Source: CAYSYM01 sp964435115
GTDB taxonomy: Bacteria > Chloroflexota > UBA6077 > CF-72
DNA length: 12,876 nt
Direction of reading: 5' to 3'
Assembly (NCBI GenBank): GCA_964435115.1
Contig: CAYSYM010000078.1
Span: forward strand, 1-12,876
Shown: one piece after another, positions 1 through 6,978 of the stretch
Layout of the letters: each line of letters starts with the position of its first letter
Position numbering within the stretch: the first letter of the stretch is position 1
Translations under genes and position numbers: made by a program
Notes under the pieces: generated by a model
Told to the model about the DNA's origin: nothing
Database searches by the model: none
Seen by the model: the letters and a program-made list of their open reading frames with translations, nothing else

Positions 1-347
1 TTCGTGGCGCCGCCGCCACCGCCGCCGGCCCGTCCGCGGGTGACGTGGAGGACGAGCGCGACAATCCGGCAGGCGACGCGAAGCACCTGCGCCCAGAACC
101 CCAGCAGTGGGCTGATGCGCAGCAGGCCGATGAGCCAGCTCAGCAGCAGCAGGGCGAGCCCCCACCCGGCCATCACTTCGACCGCGGGCAGCCGTAAGCT
201 GACACCGCCGAACGCCCGGCCGAGCCGATGCGTGGCCTTGCGCGCCCGGTAGCCCGGAGACTGCCGCTCCAGCCGCTTCTCGGCGAGGCGGACGATGTCC
301 TCGATCTCGCGCTGGAAGCGATCGGGCGGAGGCGACGAAGAGGGCAT
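1..347 (-). CDS. Partial small membrane protein, unknown function
   Basis: This reading frame starts at an ATG at 347 and stays open for 115 codons to the window edge, so the C-terminus is missing. I do not recognise a family. The N-terminal ~45 residues are charged and likely helical (FQREIEDIVRLAEKRLE, then a basic stretch). Two hydrophobic segments follow, roughly residues 53-73 (starting near VEVMAGWGLALLLL) and 77-98 (ending near IVALVLHV). The visible end is a glycine-rich run of GGGGGG after RGRA. The layout suggests a cytoplasmic coiled or helical head followed by two membrane spans. A perfect TATAAT lies about 30 nt upstream on the same strand, which supports transcription from here. 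The gene lies just downstream of the zinc-ribbon/SH3b gene on the same strand. Reality of the gene is likely; its function is unknown. Confidence 0.6.
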   Translation of the reverse strand, partial: MPSSSPPPDRFQREIEDIVRLAEKRLERQSPGYRARKATHRLGRAFGGVSLRLPAVEVMAGWGLALLLLSWLIGLLRISPLLGFWAQVLRVACRIVALVLHVTRGRAGGGGGGAT

Positions 348-375
348 GCCTGGATCGGAGTCGCGACTCACTCCG

Positions 376-381
376 ATTATA
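376..381 (-). promoter_or_regulatory. Putative -10 element TATAAT
   Basis: The minus strand reads TATAAT at 381-376, a perfect sigma-70-type -10 hexamer that stands out in very GC-rich DNA. It lies about 28 nt before the ATG at 347, giving a leader of about 22 nt. No good -35 hexamer is visible at 16-18 nt spacing, so this rests on the -10 alone. Confidence 0.4.
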
Positions 382-422
382 GGCTGGCCTGGACTCGTGC
401 TCCTCGCCATAAGTGGCTCCAC

Positions 423-1022
423 TCAAGGCTGCGGCTCGAGGTAATCCGACGAGACCCAGCCCCGGAGGCTGCCGTCGATCGTCTCGACCTCTCGCCAGAG
501 GCGCGCAGCAACACTCTCTTCGGCGCCCGTGAGGGCGACCGTCGCGCCCTCCCGCAGCGTGCCGAGGGAACGTGACTGCACGCCTGGCTCGGCGCGCACC
601 TGGACGCCGGTACCGCCCGTCCGGGCAACCTGGGCCAGGCGCCGCGCCTCCACAGGGGTCGGCGGCTGAGGCGTGGGGGTCGAGCTTGGCGCCGGAGTCG
701 GCGTGAGCGGGGACGTCACGCGCGGGGTGACGGCGGGCGTGGGCAAGAGGGTAGCGGCCTCGGCGCGCGTGGGGGTGGCCGGGCGCGGAGGCGGCACCGT
801 TCGCGCGGCGTTCAGGAAGCCCAGCGCTCCCACAGCCAGCACGACCGCCAGCACCAGCAGCGTGCTCAGGACCTGCCACCCACTCGGCCGCAGCCGGCGG
901 CCTTGCGGTCGGAAGGCGCGTCCGCACCAGTCGCACTCGGCCGCATCCCGCTGGTTGCGTCCGCCGCAGCCGGGGCACGCGAGCACCTCGTCCGCGATTG
1001 GGTTCGGCGGTGGGTTGGCCAT
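423..1022 (-). CDS. Zinc-ribbon, single-TM, SH3b-domain envelope protein
   Basis: A 199-residue protein with four recognisable parts. Residues 16-33 hold a zinc ribbon (CPGC, then C30 and C33 as CDWC). Residues about 50-71 are one hydrophobic transmembrane helix. Residues 76-125 are a Pro/Thr/Ser-rich linker of the TPTPTP type. Residues about 133-197 form a bacterial SH3 (SH3b) domain, seen in GVQVRAEPG, SLGTLREGATV and the closing GWVSSDYLE. The order implies a cytoplasmic zinc ribbon and an SH3b outside the membrane, where such domains usually bind cell wall or peptide ligands. The frame stays open upstream to 1151, but the ATG at 1022 is chosen because the extra 43 residues are low-complexity and lack domain character. 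The SD before it is weak. The frame overlaps nothing else real. The exact role is unknown. Confidence 0.8.
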   Translation of the reverse strand: MANPPPNPIADEVLACPGCGGRNQRDAAECDWCGRAFRPQGRRLRPSGWQVLSTLLVLAVVLAVGALGFLNAARTVPPPRPATPTRAEAATLLPTPAVTPRVTSPLTPTPAPSSTPTPQPPTPVEARRLAQVARTGGTGVQVRAEPGVQSRSLGTLREGATVALTGAEESVAARLWREVETIDGSLRGWVSSDYLEPQP

Positions 1023-1434
1023 CACGGGTTCATCCCGACCAGCAGGGAGCGGTCCGGCAGGGCTTGAGGCGAGCTGGGCATGCGCGCTCGCGGCGGGGGG
1101 TACGCAGGCCCGCGGCGCGGCCGCTTGCGGAGGCCGATCGCAGCGCGGCACCCCGGGCGAGCTCCGGCTCGGAGCAGCGGGCTGGCAGACCGCGACGTCG
1201 ATGCCCCAAGGGACTCAGGACCGGACCCCGCGCGGGCGGTGCACATTGCGGAGGGCAGACCCCTATGTTAGGATGCCGCCGCCCGCGAACCGGAAGCCAC
1301 CGCCGGCCAGGCTCCGGGGCGAGCAGCTCCGACAACCGACGCTGCTGCCGCACCTTCCCTGGCTCCTGCCTCGTTTCATCCGGCTGGAGCGCCTTCACTC
1401 TGCCACCATATCGACGAGAGGCCAGACGCGCTGT
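1023..1434. other. Divergent intergenic region, no gene seen
   Basis: This stretch of about 410 nt separates the minus-strand SH3b gene from parA. Open frames run through it on both strands but translate to Arg/Pro/Ala-rich low-complexity sequence, as expected by chance at this GC content. It contains a 6-bp hairpin with a 3-nt loop (1161-1166 with 1170-1175) and one possible promoter toward parA (1246-1274). I see no RNA gene or parS-like perfect 16-bp palindrome in it. Confidence 0.6.
1246..1274 (+). promoter_or_regulatory. Possible promoter for parA-ftsZ
   Basis: TTGCGG at 1246-1251 and TAGGAT at 1269-1274 are separated by exactly 17 nt. The -35 matches three of six consensus bases and the -10 four of six; TAGGAT-type -10 boxes are common in high-GC bacteria. 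A start near 1281 would leave a leader of about 150 nt before parA. This is a weak call. Confidence 0.3.
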
Positions 1435-2229
1435 ATGGCAACCGTGATCGCCGTTGCCAACCAGAAGGGCGGGGTCGGGAAGACCACCACCACCGCCAAC
1501 CTCGGCGCGGCCCTCACCATCCGTGGGCGGCGCGTCCTGCTGGTCGACCTCGATCCCCAGGGCAACCTGACCAGCTCGTTCGGGCTGGAGAAGAAGGTCG
1601 AGCGCACGGTGGCCGAGTCGCTGCTGGACCGCCATGTGCCGCTGCCGGTGGTCGCGATCCAGAACGGGGCGTCGGACAGAGTGCCTCGTGGCAATGCAGC
1701 GGAGCGTACGCTGGCGGTCGTCCCCTCGGCGGTAAGCCTGGCGAGCGCCGAGGCCCAGCTCATGAACAAGCTGGGCCGCGAGCTGCGGCTGCGGGACCAG
1801 CTCGCTCCTATCGAGCCCGACTTCGACTTCGTCCTGATCGATACGCCTCCCGCCCTGGGTGTGCTGACGATCAACGCCCTGGTGGCGGCCACCAAGGTGA
1901 TCATCCCGACCGAGGCGCGCTTCTTCTCGCTGCAAGGCCTCCAGATGCTGGAAGAGAGTATCGAAGAGATTCTGTACCTCAACCCGCGCCTGGAGGTGCT
2001 CGGCGTCCTGCTCAGCAAGATGGACCGCCGTTTGAAGGAAGAGCGGCAGGTAGCCGAGTACCTGCGCCAGCGCTGGGGCGCCCGGGTCTTCGGCACGGAG
2101 GTCGGCACCAACAGCAAGATCCTGGAGGCCGGGTCCGCCGGCACGTCCGTGTTCCACTACGCGGGCGCGGAGAAGGCCGTGGACGCGTACCTGGCGCTGG
2201 CCGACGAGGTCCTCGCACGTGCCGGCTAA
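1435..2229 (+). CDS. parA: ParA/Soj-family partition ATPase
   Basis: A 264-residue ParA/Soj ATPase, close to the usual length of a chromosomal ParA without an N-terminal DNA-binding domain. The deviant Walker A motif KGGVGKTT spans residues 11-18 with signature lysines K11 and K16. The A' motif VDLDPQGN is at 37-44. Walker B is FVLIDTPPA around D136. These ATPases dimerise on ATP, bind DNA non-specifically and position chromosomes, plasmids or protein complexes, normally with ParB or a similar partner. No ParB is present here. The start is the ATG whose second codon begins the ATVIAVANQKGG strand; upstream frame is unlike protein. A GAGAGG lies 13 nt before it. The end overlaps the ftsZ start by 11 nt, so the two are surely co-transcribed. 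It lacks an obvious MinD-type C-terminal amphipathic helix. Confidence 0.93.
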   Translation: MATVIAVANQKGGVGKTTTTANLGAALTIRGRRVLLVDLDPQGNLTSSFGLEKKVERTVAESLLDRHVPLPVVAIQNGASDRVPRGNAAERTLAVVPSAVSLASAEAQLMNKLGRELRLRDQLAPIEPDFDFVLIDTPPALGVLTINALVAATKVIIPTEARFFSLQGLQMLEESIEEILYLNPRLEVLGVLLSKMDRRLKEERQVAEYLRQRWGARVFGTEVGTNSKILEAGSAGTSVFHYAGAEKAVDAYLALADEVLARAG

Positions 2230-3538
2230 CGGGCGGCCGAAGGGCGGCTTCAACCCGGACCGGCTGGCAGACCTGACGCGACCGGCGTCGATCGTGCCGC
2301 AGATCCTGGACGCAGCGCGGGAGTCGCAGGCGCGCGGGTTCACCGAAGTCAAGATCGTGGGGGTGGGTGGGGGCGGCACCAACGCCGTGAACCGTATGAT
2401 TGACGCGGGCGTCCAGGGCGTCGAGTTCATCGCGGTCAACACGGACGCCCAGGCCCTCCAGGCCTCGAGCGCCATGAAGAAGCTGGTGATTGGCGGCCGC
2501 AGCGCCAAGGGCCTCGGCGCGGGTGGCGACCCGGCGCAGGGCGAGCGGGCGGCAGAGGTCAGCCGCGACCAGTTGACCGAGGCGCTGGCGAACGCCGACA
2601 TGGTGTTCCTCACCGCCGGCATGGGGGGCGGTACTGGCACCGGGGCCGCGCCGGTGATCGCCGGGATCGCCCGCCGCGAGCGCGCGCTCACCGTGGGCGT
2701 GGTCACGCTGCCGTTCGGCTTCGAGGGGTTCCGCCGCCGCAAGACGGCCGAGGAGGGGCTGGAGAAGCTGCGCGCCGAGGTGGACGCGCTGATTGTGATC
2801 CCGAACGACCGGCTCCTCCACCTTGCCGACCGCCAGATGAGCGTGGTCGAGGCCTTCCGCCTGGCGGATGACGTCCTGCGCCACGGCGTCCAGGGGATCA
2901 GCGACCTGGTGACGATGACGGGCCTCATCAACCTCGATTTCGCCGACGTGAGGGCGATCATGCACAACGCCGGGACGGCGCTCATGGCCATTGGCGAGGG
3001 GCGCGGCGAGGGGCGGGCGACCACCGCAGCGCGGGCCGCCGTCTCGAGCCCGTTGCTGGATGTATCGATCGAAGGCGCCCGGGGCGTGCTGCTCAACATC
3101 TCTGGCGGTCCGGACCTCAGCCTGGCCGAGGTCACCGAGGCGGCCGAGACCATCGCCGCGGCGGTCGATCCGACGGCCAACATCATCTTCGGCGCAGTCA
3201 TCCACCCCCGCGTCCAGGACGAGGTGCGGGTGACGGTGATCGCCACGGGCCTGCGCGACGCCGGGCGCCTGGCGGGCACGGAGAGCGGCACGCGACTCAC
3301 GCGGCCCACCCAGGGGTCTGTGAGCGGGCCGCGGCCCGCGCGCCCAGAGCCACCCGCCGAGCGGGCGCCGGAGCGAGAGCGCCACCTGCCGCTGCGCGAC
3401 GGCGCGCCGCCCTCGGCGCCAGACCACCCACCGCGCCTGCGCGAGTACGAGCGCTTGCCAGAGCGCCCGAGGCGGCCGGCCCAGGCCGACGAGGACTGGG
3501 ACATGCCGTCGTTCCTGCGTCGCCGCCGCGGCAGGTAG
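2219..3538 (+). CDS. ftsZ: Cell division GTPase FtsZ
   Basis: A 439-residue FtsZ, the tubulin homologue that polymerises at midcell and organises septal wall synthesis. The N-terminal extension of about 42 residues precedes the first strand (FTEVKIVGVGGGGTN, 41-55). The tubulin signature GMGGGTGTG is at 134-142. The T7 catalytic loop NLDFADV has N238, D240 and D243, which complete the GTPase site of the next subunit. After the C-terminal domain (to about 340) comes a Pro/Arg/Glu-rich disordered linker, then a conserved C-terminal peptide DWDMPSFLRRRR that binds membrane tethers. The start is GTG at 2219, inside the end of parA, with GAGGT at 2206-2210 and an 8-nt spacer. That strong SD supports translational coupling to parA. 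There is no ftsA, ftsQ or mur gene alongside, so this is not the classic division cluster. Confidence 0.96.
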   Translation: MPANGRPKGGFNPDRLADLTRPASIVPQILDAARESQARGFTEVKIVGVGGGGTNAVNRMIDAGVQGVEFIAVNTDAQALQASSAMKKLVIGGRSAKGLGAGGDPAQGERAAEVSRDQLTEALANADMVFLTAGMGGGTGTGAAPVIAGIARRERALTVGVVTLPFGFEGFRRRKTAEEGLEKLRAEVDALIVIPNDRLLHLADRQMSVVEAFRLADDVLRHGVQGISDLVTMTGLINLDFADVRAIMHNAGTALMAIGEGRGEGRATTAARAAVSSPLLDVSIEGARGVLLNISGGPDLSLAEVTEAAETIAAAVDPTANIIFGAVIHPRVQDEVRVTVIATGLRDAGRLAGTESGTRLTRPTQGSVSGPRPARPEPPAERAPERERHLPLRDGAPPSAPDHPPRLREYERLPERPRRPAQADEDWDMPSFLRRRRGR

Positions 3539-3543
3539 CGAGA

Positions 3544-3567
3544 CGCGCCCGTTCCAACCCGGGCGTG
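3544..3567. terminator. Hairpin between convergent ftsZ and pfkA
   Basis: CGCCCG at 3546-3551 pairs with CGGGCG at 3560-3565 around the 8-nt loop TTCCAACC. The stem extends by a G-T and a C-G pair on the outside. It lies in the 44-nt gap between two convergent genes, where a bidirectional terminator is expected. There is no T-tract on either side, so intrinsic termination would be weak. Confidence 0.4.
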
Positions 3568-3582
3568 GCCAGGCGAGTCCGG

Positions 3583-4680
3583 CTACACGTCGCCGAAGGA
3601 CATCTGGAGCGAGCGGGCAGTGCGGACCAGCTCGCCATCAGGCGGGACGAGCTTCGGCCGGGCCACGGCCTCAGCCAGAGGCACGGCCTCGACCCGGTCG
3701 GCGCGGAGCGCGACCATGTGGTGAAGCCGGCCTTCCTCCACGAGCTCCACGGCGCGGACGCCGAAGCGGCTGGCTAGGACGCGGTCGTGTGGTGTCGGGC
3801 TGCCGCCCCGCTGCAGGTGGCCCAGCACGGTCGTGCGCACCTCGTGCTCCACGCGTCCGGTGAGCTGCTCGGCGAGCCAGTTGCCAATCCCGCCCAGGCG
3901 CCGGGGCGCGCCAGGGTCGGCGGGCCAATCGGGCTGGTAGATGGCCTGGCTGCCCTCGGGGCGCGCCCCTTCGGCGGCCACGATGATGCTGAACTTGCTC
4001 CCGCGGTCGCTGCGCGCCTTGACGTGGCGCGCCAGCGCGTCGAGCCGGAACGGGATCTCCGGGATCAGCACGACGTCAGCCCCGCCCGCGATGCCCGCGT
4101 GGAGGGCGATCCAGCCTGCCTCGCGTCCCATGACTTCGAGGATCATGACCCGGTGGTGGCTCTCGGCCGTCGTGTGCAGCTTGTCGATGGCCTCGCAGGC
4201 GGTCGCCAGCGCGGTGTCGAACCCGAAGGTCACCTCCGTGGCCGCCAGGTCGTTGTCGATCGTCTTGGGGACGCCCACCAGGTGAACGCCGAGCTGCGCT
4301 AGCTCGTGCGCGATGCGTAGCGTGCCGTCGCCCCCGATCACGACGAGTGCGTCCAGGCGGAGCGCCCGGACGCGAGCCACCACCTCGGCGGAGCGATCCA
4401 CCAGCCGCACCCGGCCGTTCTCGACCACGGGGTAGGCGAATGGGTTGCCCCGGTTGGTGGTCCCGAGGATGGTCCCGCCACGAGGGAGGATGCCGCGCAC
4501 GCTCTCGCCGGTGAGCGGGCGCACGCCGGCCTCGCCGGCTTGCAGCAGGCCGTCGAACCCGTCCGCGATGCCGAGCACCTCCCACCCGCGCTGGTTGGCG
4601 GACCGCACGACGGCGCGGATCACGGCGTTCAGGCCCGGGGCGTCACCCCCGCCGGTGGTGATGGCAATCTGTCTGGGCAC
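3583..4680 (-). CDS. pfkA: 6-phosphofructokinase
   Basis: A 365-residue phosphofructokinase, phosphorylating fructose 6-phosphate to the 1,6-bisphosphate in glycolysis in the cytoplasm. The N-terminal TTGGGDAPGLNAVIR loop binds the phosphoryl donor. GGDGT lies at 116-120 and PKTIDND at 138-144, with D142 as the catalytic base. MGREAGW (184-190) and HLQRGGSP (288-295) are further family signatures. The Gly at 119 (position 104 in E. coli PfkA) is typical of ATP users, while K139 (E. coli 124) is common in the pyrophosphate-dependent and mixed 'long' group, so this belongs to that group and ATP is the likelier donor. The start is GTG at 4680, chosen for GGGAG at 4687-4691 with a 6-nt spacer and because the protein then begins PRQIAITTGGG. 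It has its own probable promoter downstream of thiO. Confidence 0.93.
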   Translation of the reverse strand: MPRQIAITTGGGDAPGLNAVIRAVVRSANQRGWEVLGIADGFDGLLQAGEAGVRPLTGESVRGILPRGGTILGTTNRGNPFAYPVVENGRVRLVDRSAEVVARVRALRLDALVVIGGDGTLRIAHELAQLGVHLVGVPKTIDNDLAATEVTFGFDTALATACEAIDKLHTTAESHHRVMILEVMGREAGWIALHAGIAGGADVVLIPEIPFRLDALARHVKARSDRGSKFSIIVAAEGARPEGSQAIYQPDWPADPGAPRRLGGIGNWLAEQLTGRVEHEVRTTVLGHLQRGGSPTPHDRVLASRFGVRAVELVEEGRLHHMVALRADRVEAVPLAEAVARPKLVPPDGELVRTARSLQMSFGDV

Positions 4681-4725
4681 GGCGTGCTCCCGGTGGCGGC
4701 GAGCGCCTCGCGCCTCGCGCTGGCG

Positions 4726-4731
4726 ATCATA
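4726..4731 (-). promoter_or_regulatory. Putative -10 element TATGAT for pfkA
   Basis: The minus strand reads TATGAT at 4731-4726, matching five of six bases of the -10 consensus in a very GC-rich gap. Transcription would begin near 4719, about 39 nt before the pfkA GTG. No convincing -35 is present. Its position just after the thiO hairpins fits a separate pfkA transcript. Confidence 0.4.
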
Positions 4732-4760
4732 CCCGCCCACGTCCGCCCCAGCACCGGCCT

Positions 4761-4805
4761 GCCGCGCGATCGCGCGGCGGCCAACGGGCGACGCCGCCAG
4801 CCCGT
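4761..4805 (-). terminator. thiO: Tandem hairpins after thiO
   Basis: Reading along the thiO transcript, a 6-bp stem (ACGGGC/GCCCGT, 4784-4789 with 4800-4805) begins 6 nt after the stop codon. It is followed by a perfect 18-bp palindrome at 4761-4778 centred on CGATCG. Both lie upstream of the putative pfkA promoter. They probably end the thiazole operon, although neither has a U-tract; the palindrome could instead be a protein-binding site. Confidence 0.4.
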
Positions 4806-4811
4806 GGCGCG

Positions 4812-5960
4812 CTACGCCGCGACGGGCTGCACCAGCCGAGCGGGGTCGAACGGGCCGATAGGAAGGCGCGGGGCGCGGCCGAGCACGAGGTCCGCCACGA
4901 CCTGCCCGCTGATCGGCCCGAGCAGGATGCCCCGCCGGCCGTGGCCGGTGGCGACGAACAGGTTCTCCCAGCCGGGTACCGCGCCCAGCAGCGGGAGCCC
5001 GTCCGCGCTCAGCGGACGCAGGCACGCCGTCTGGCGCACCACCGTGGCGTCCCGCAACGATGGCGCCAGCAGCAGGGCGCCAGCGAGGATCGCCCGCTGG
5101 GCGGCGCGCGTGGCGCGCGTCCGGAAGCCCACGCGCTCCTCCGTCGTGCCGGCGAGCACGACGCCGGCCTCCTTCGGGAGCACGTAGTTGCCGCCGCGCA
5201 TCAGACAGCAGTGGAATGCCCCCGCGAGCGCCTGGAGGTAGACGATCTGGCCGCGGAGTGGGCTGACCGGCAGGGGCCACTCGACCCACGCCTGCATCAG
5301 GCCGGTCCACGGACCGGCGGCCAGGACCACGCGCTCGGCCTCAACGCACCCGTGCGGCACGCGCACCCCCAGCACACGGCGACCCTGCCGCGCCAGCCCG
5401 AGGGCGGACGTGTACCGGATCTCCACGTCGCGCTGCTCCACCGCCCGCGCCAGAGCCAGGCACAGGCGATAGGGGTCTACCTGGAACTCCCGCGACGCGA
5501 CGAGCGCACCGCGCACCCGTGGCGTGAGGCGCGGCTCCAGCGCCAGCGCCGCCGCGCGGTCCACCCACTCCACACCCGTGGCGGCCCGCGCCGTTGCTGA
5601 GGCGCGGAGGCGCGTCTCGTCAGCGTCGGCTAGGGCGGGCCGCAGCACCACCAGTGGACGAAACACGACGTCGATGCCCGTCTCGTCGCGCAGGCGGGCG
5701 ACGAGCAGACGATGGAGGCCGACGCCTGCCTCGGCGAGGCGATCGAGCGCTTCTGGCCCCTCCACCTCGGCGAAGGGCGAGACGATCCCCGCCGCGGCGC
5801 CAGAGGCGCCGCAGGCGAGAGACTCGCGCTCGAGCACCAGCACCCGGGCGCCGGCGTCGGCCAGGAACAGCGCGGCGGAGAGGCCGACGACGCCGGCCCC
5901 GACAACCACGACGTCGGCCGAGCCGCTCACCGGGGGGCCGTGGTGGCGGGCGTGGCTCAT
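4812..5960 (-). CDS. thiO: Glycine oxidase ThiO (FAD-dependent)
   Basis: A 382-residue FAD-dependent oxidase of the DAO/GlyOX family. The Rossmann FAD-binding motif GAGVVG has G21, G23 and G26, and E44 ends the second strand to bind the adenosine ribose. SGAAAGIVSP follows, and near the C-terminus TGHGRRGILLGP is the second FAD-contacting motif. In thiazole synthesis ThiO oxidises glycine to the imine (dehydroglycine) used by ThiG, with oxygen as acceptor. That role is inferred from context: the gene is last in the operon and overlaps thiSG by 4 nt (ATGA), with GGGAG at 5971-5975 and a 10-nt spacer. Sequence alone could not exclude another amine or amino-acid oxidase of this family, but the neighbours make ThiO by far the best call. 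An aerobic lifestyle is implied. Confidence 0.92.
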   Translation of the reverse strand: MSHARHHGPPVSGSADVVVVGAGVVGLSAALFLADAGARVLVLERESLACGASGAAAGIVSPFAEVEGPEALDRLAEAGVGLHRLLVARLRDETGIDVVFRPLVVLRPALADADETRLRASATARAATGVEWVDRAAALALEPRLTPRVRGALVASREFQVDPYRLCLALARAVEQRDVEIRYTSALGLARQGRRVLGVRVPHGCVEAERVVLAAGPWTGLMQAWVEWPLPVSPLRGQIVYLQALAGAFHCCLMRGGNYVLPKEAGVVLAGTTEERVGFRTRATRAAQRAILAGALLLAPSLRDATVVRQTACLRPLSADGLPLLGAVPGWENLFVATGHGRRGILLGPISGQVVADLVLGRAPRLPIGPFDPARLVQPVAA

Positions 5961-6949
5961 TCCACGACCGCTCCCACCACACCACGCGTGGGGCTCGAGG
6001 GCGCGGCGTCCTCTCGCGGCGGCATGCGCCCGGCCAGGAAGCCGAGACGCCCGGCCGCCGTCGCCAGCTTCATGCCACGCGCCATGGCGACCGGGTCGCC
6101 GGCCGTGGCGATAGCCGTGTTGACGAGGCAGGCGTCGGCACCGAGCTCCATCGCCTTCGCCACGTCGGACGGCACGCCGAGTCCGGCGTCCACCACGACG
6201 GGCGCGCGGACGCGCGCGGCGATCCGCCGCACGGACGCCCAGTCCTGGAACCCCTGGCCCGAGCCGATCAGCGAGGCGAGCGGCATCACTGCCGCCGCGC
6301 CAGCGTCTTCGAGGCGGAGGGCCGCCACGAGGTCCGGGCTCGTGTACGCCAGCACGACGAACCCGTCCGCCACCAGCCGCCTGGTCGCCTCCACCGTGCC
6401 GGCCGTGTCCGGCCAGAGGGTGCTGGTATCGCCGATCACCTCGAGTTTGATCCAGCTCGTGCCGGTGGCTGCCCGCGCGAGCTGGGCCAGGTACACCGCC
6501 TGCTCGGCGGTGGTCGCCCCGGCGGTGTTCGGCAGCAGGTGGTAGCGCGAGCGATCGAGGTGGGGCAGGATGTCCAGCCCGTCCCCCCGCCCTTCAAGGT
6601 CCATGTAGCGGATCGCTACCGTCACCATCTCGGTTCCGGACGCTTGCAGGGCCCGCACCATCACGTCGGGGGTGGCGTACTTGCCCGTTCCCAGGAAGAG
6701 GCGGGAGCGAAAGGTCCGCCCGGCGATGACCAGAGGGTCGTCCTCCGCGGCGCCACCGGCGACCGCGCGCACGATGTCGACCCGGTCACCCTCATGGAGG
6801 CACACCTCCCCCCACTTTTCGCGCGCTACCACCTGCTGGTTGACGGCCACGGCGACACTGTCCTCTGCCACACCTCGCGCGGTGAGCAGGTCGCGTACGG
6901 AGAGCGACCGGGGGTGCTGGAACGGCTGGCGATTGACGAGGATCTGCAT
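5957..6949 (-). CDS. thiSG: ThiS-ThiG fusion: sulfur carrier and thiazole synthase
   Basis: One 330-residue frame joins two normally separate proteins. Residues 1-66 are ThiS, a ubiquitin-fold sulfur carrier (VAVAVNQQVV, EGDRVDIV) ending in AVAGG with Gly65-Gly66. After a linker of only about four residues, ThiG starts at DPLVIAGRTF (71-80) and runs to about 310. ThiG motifs are FLGTGKY (85-91), LLPNTAG (138-144), KLEVIGD with K168 as the Schiff-base lysine for deoxyxylulose phosphate, GSGQG, VVVDAGLG and LVNTAIA. It makes the thiazole phosphate of thiamine from DXP, dehydroglycine and ThiS thiocarboxylate. AGGAG at 6960-6964 precedes the ATG by 10 nt. It sits 29 nt after the TenI gene and overlaps thiO. 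In free ThiS the GlyGly must be the C-terminus; here it is internal, which is the notable oddity. Confidence 0.95.
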   Translation of the reverse strand: MQILVNRQPFQHPRSLSVRDLLTARGVAEDSVAVAVNQQVVAREKWGEVCLHEGDRVDIVRAVAGGAAEDDPLVIAGRTFRSRLFLGTGKYATPDVMVRALQASGTEMVTVAIRYMDLEGRGDGLDILPHLDRSRYHLLPNTAGATTAEQAVYLAQLARAATGTSWIKLEVIGDTSTLWPDTAGTVEATRRLVADGFVVLAYTSPDLVAALRLEDAGAAAVMPLASLIGSGQGFQDWASVRRIAARVRAPVVVDAGLGVPSDVAKAMELGADACLVNTAIATAGDPVAMARGMKLATAAGRLGFLAGRMPPREDAAPSSPTRGVVGAVVE

Positions 6950-6978
6950 GCTGGTTCTTCTCCTGGCTCGACGTTGCG

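Noticed and set aside
1030..3504. Long minus-strand open frame (about 820 codons) opposite parA and ftsZ
   Set aside because: It is a mirror frame of two clear genes in high-GC DNA. Its translation is Arg/Ser/Pro-rich with no domain, and it runs across the intergenic region as well.
4765..4774. GCGATCGC inside the 18-bp palindrome, as in cyanobacterial HIP1 repeats
   Set aside because: I noticed only this copy without searching the whole window base by base, and nothing else suggests a cyanobacterium; it is explained by the larger palindrome.
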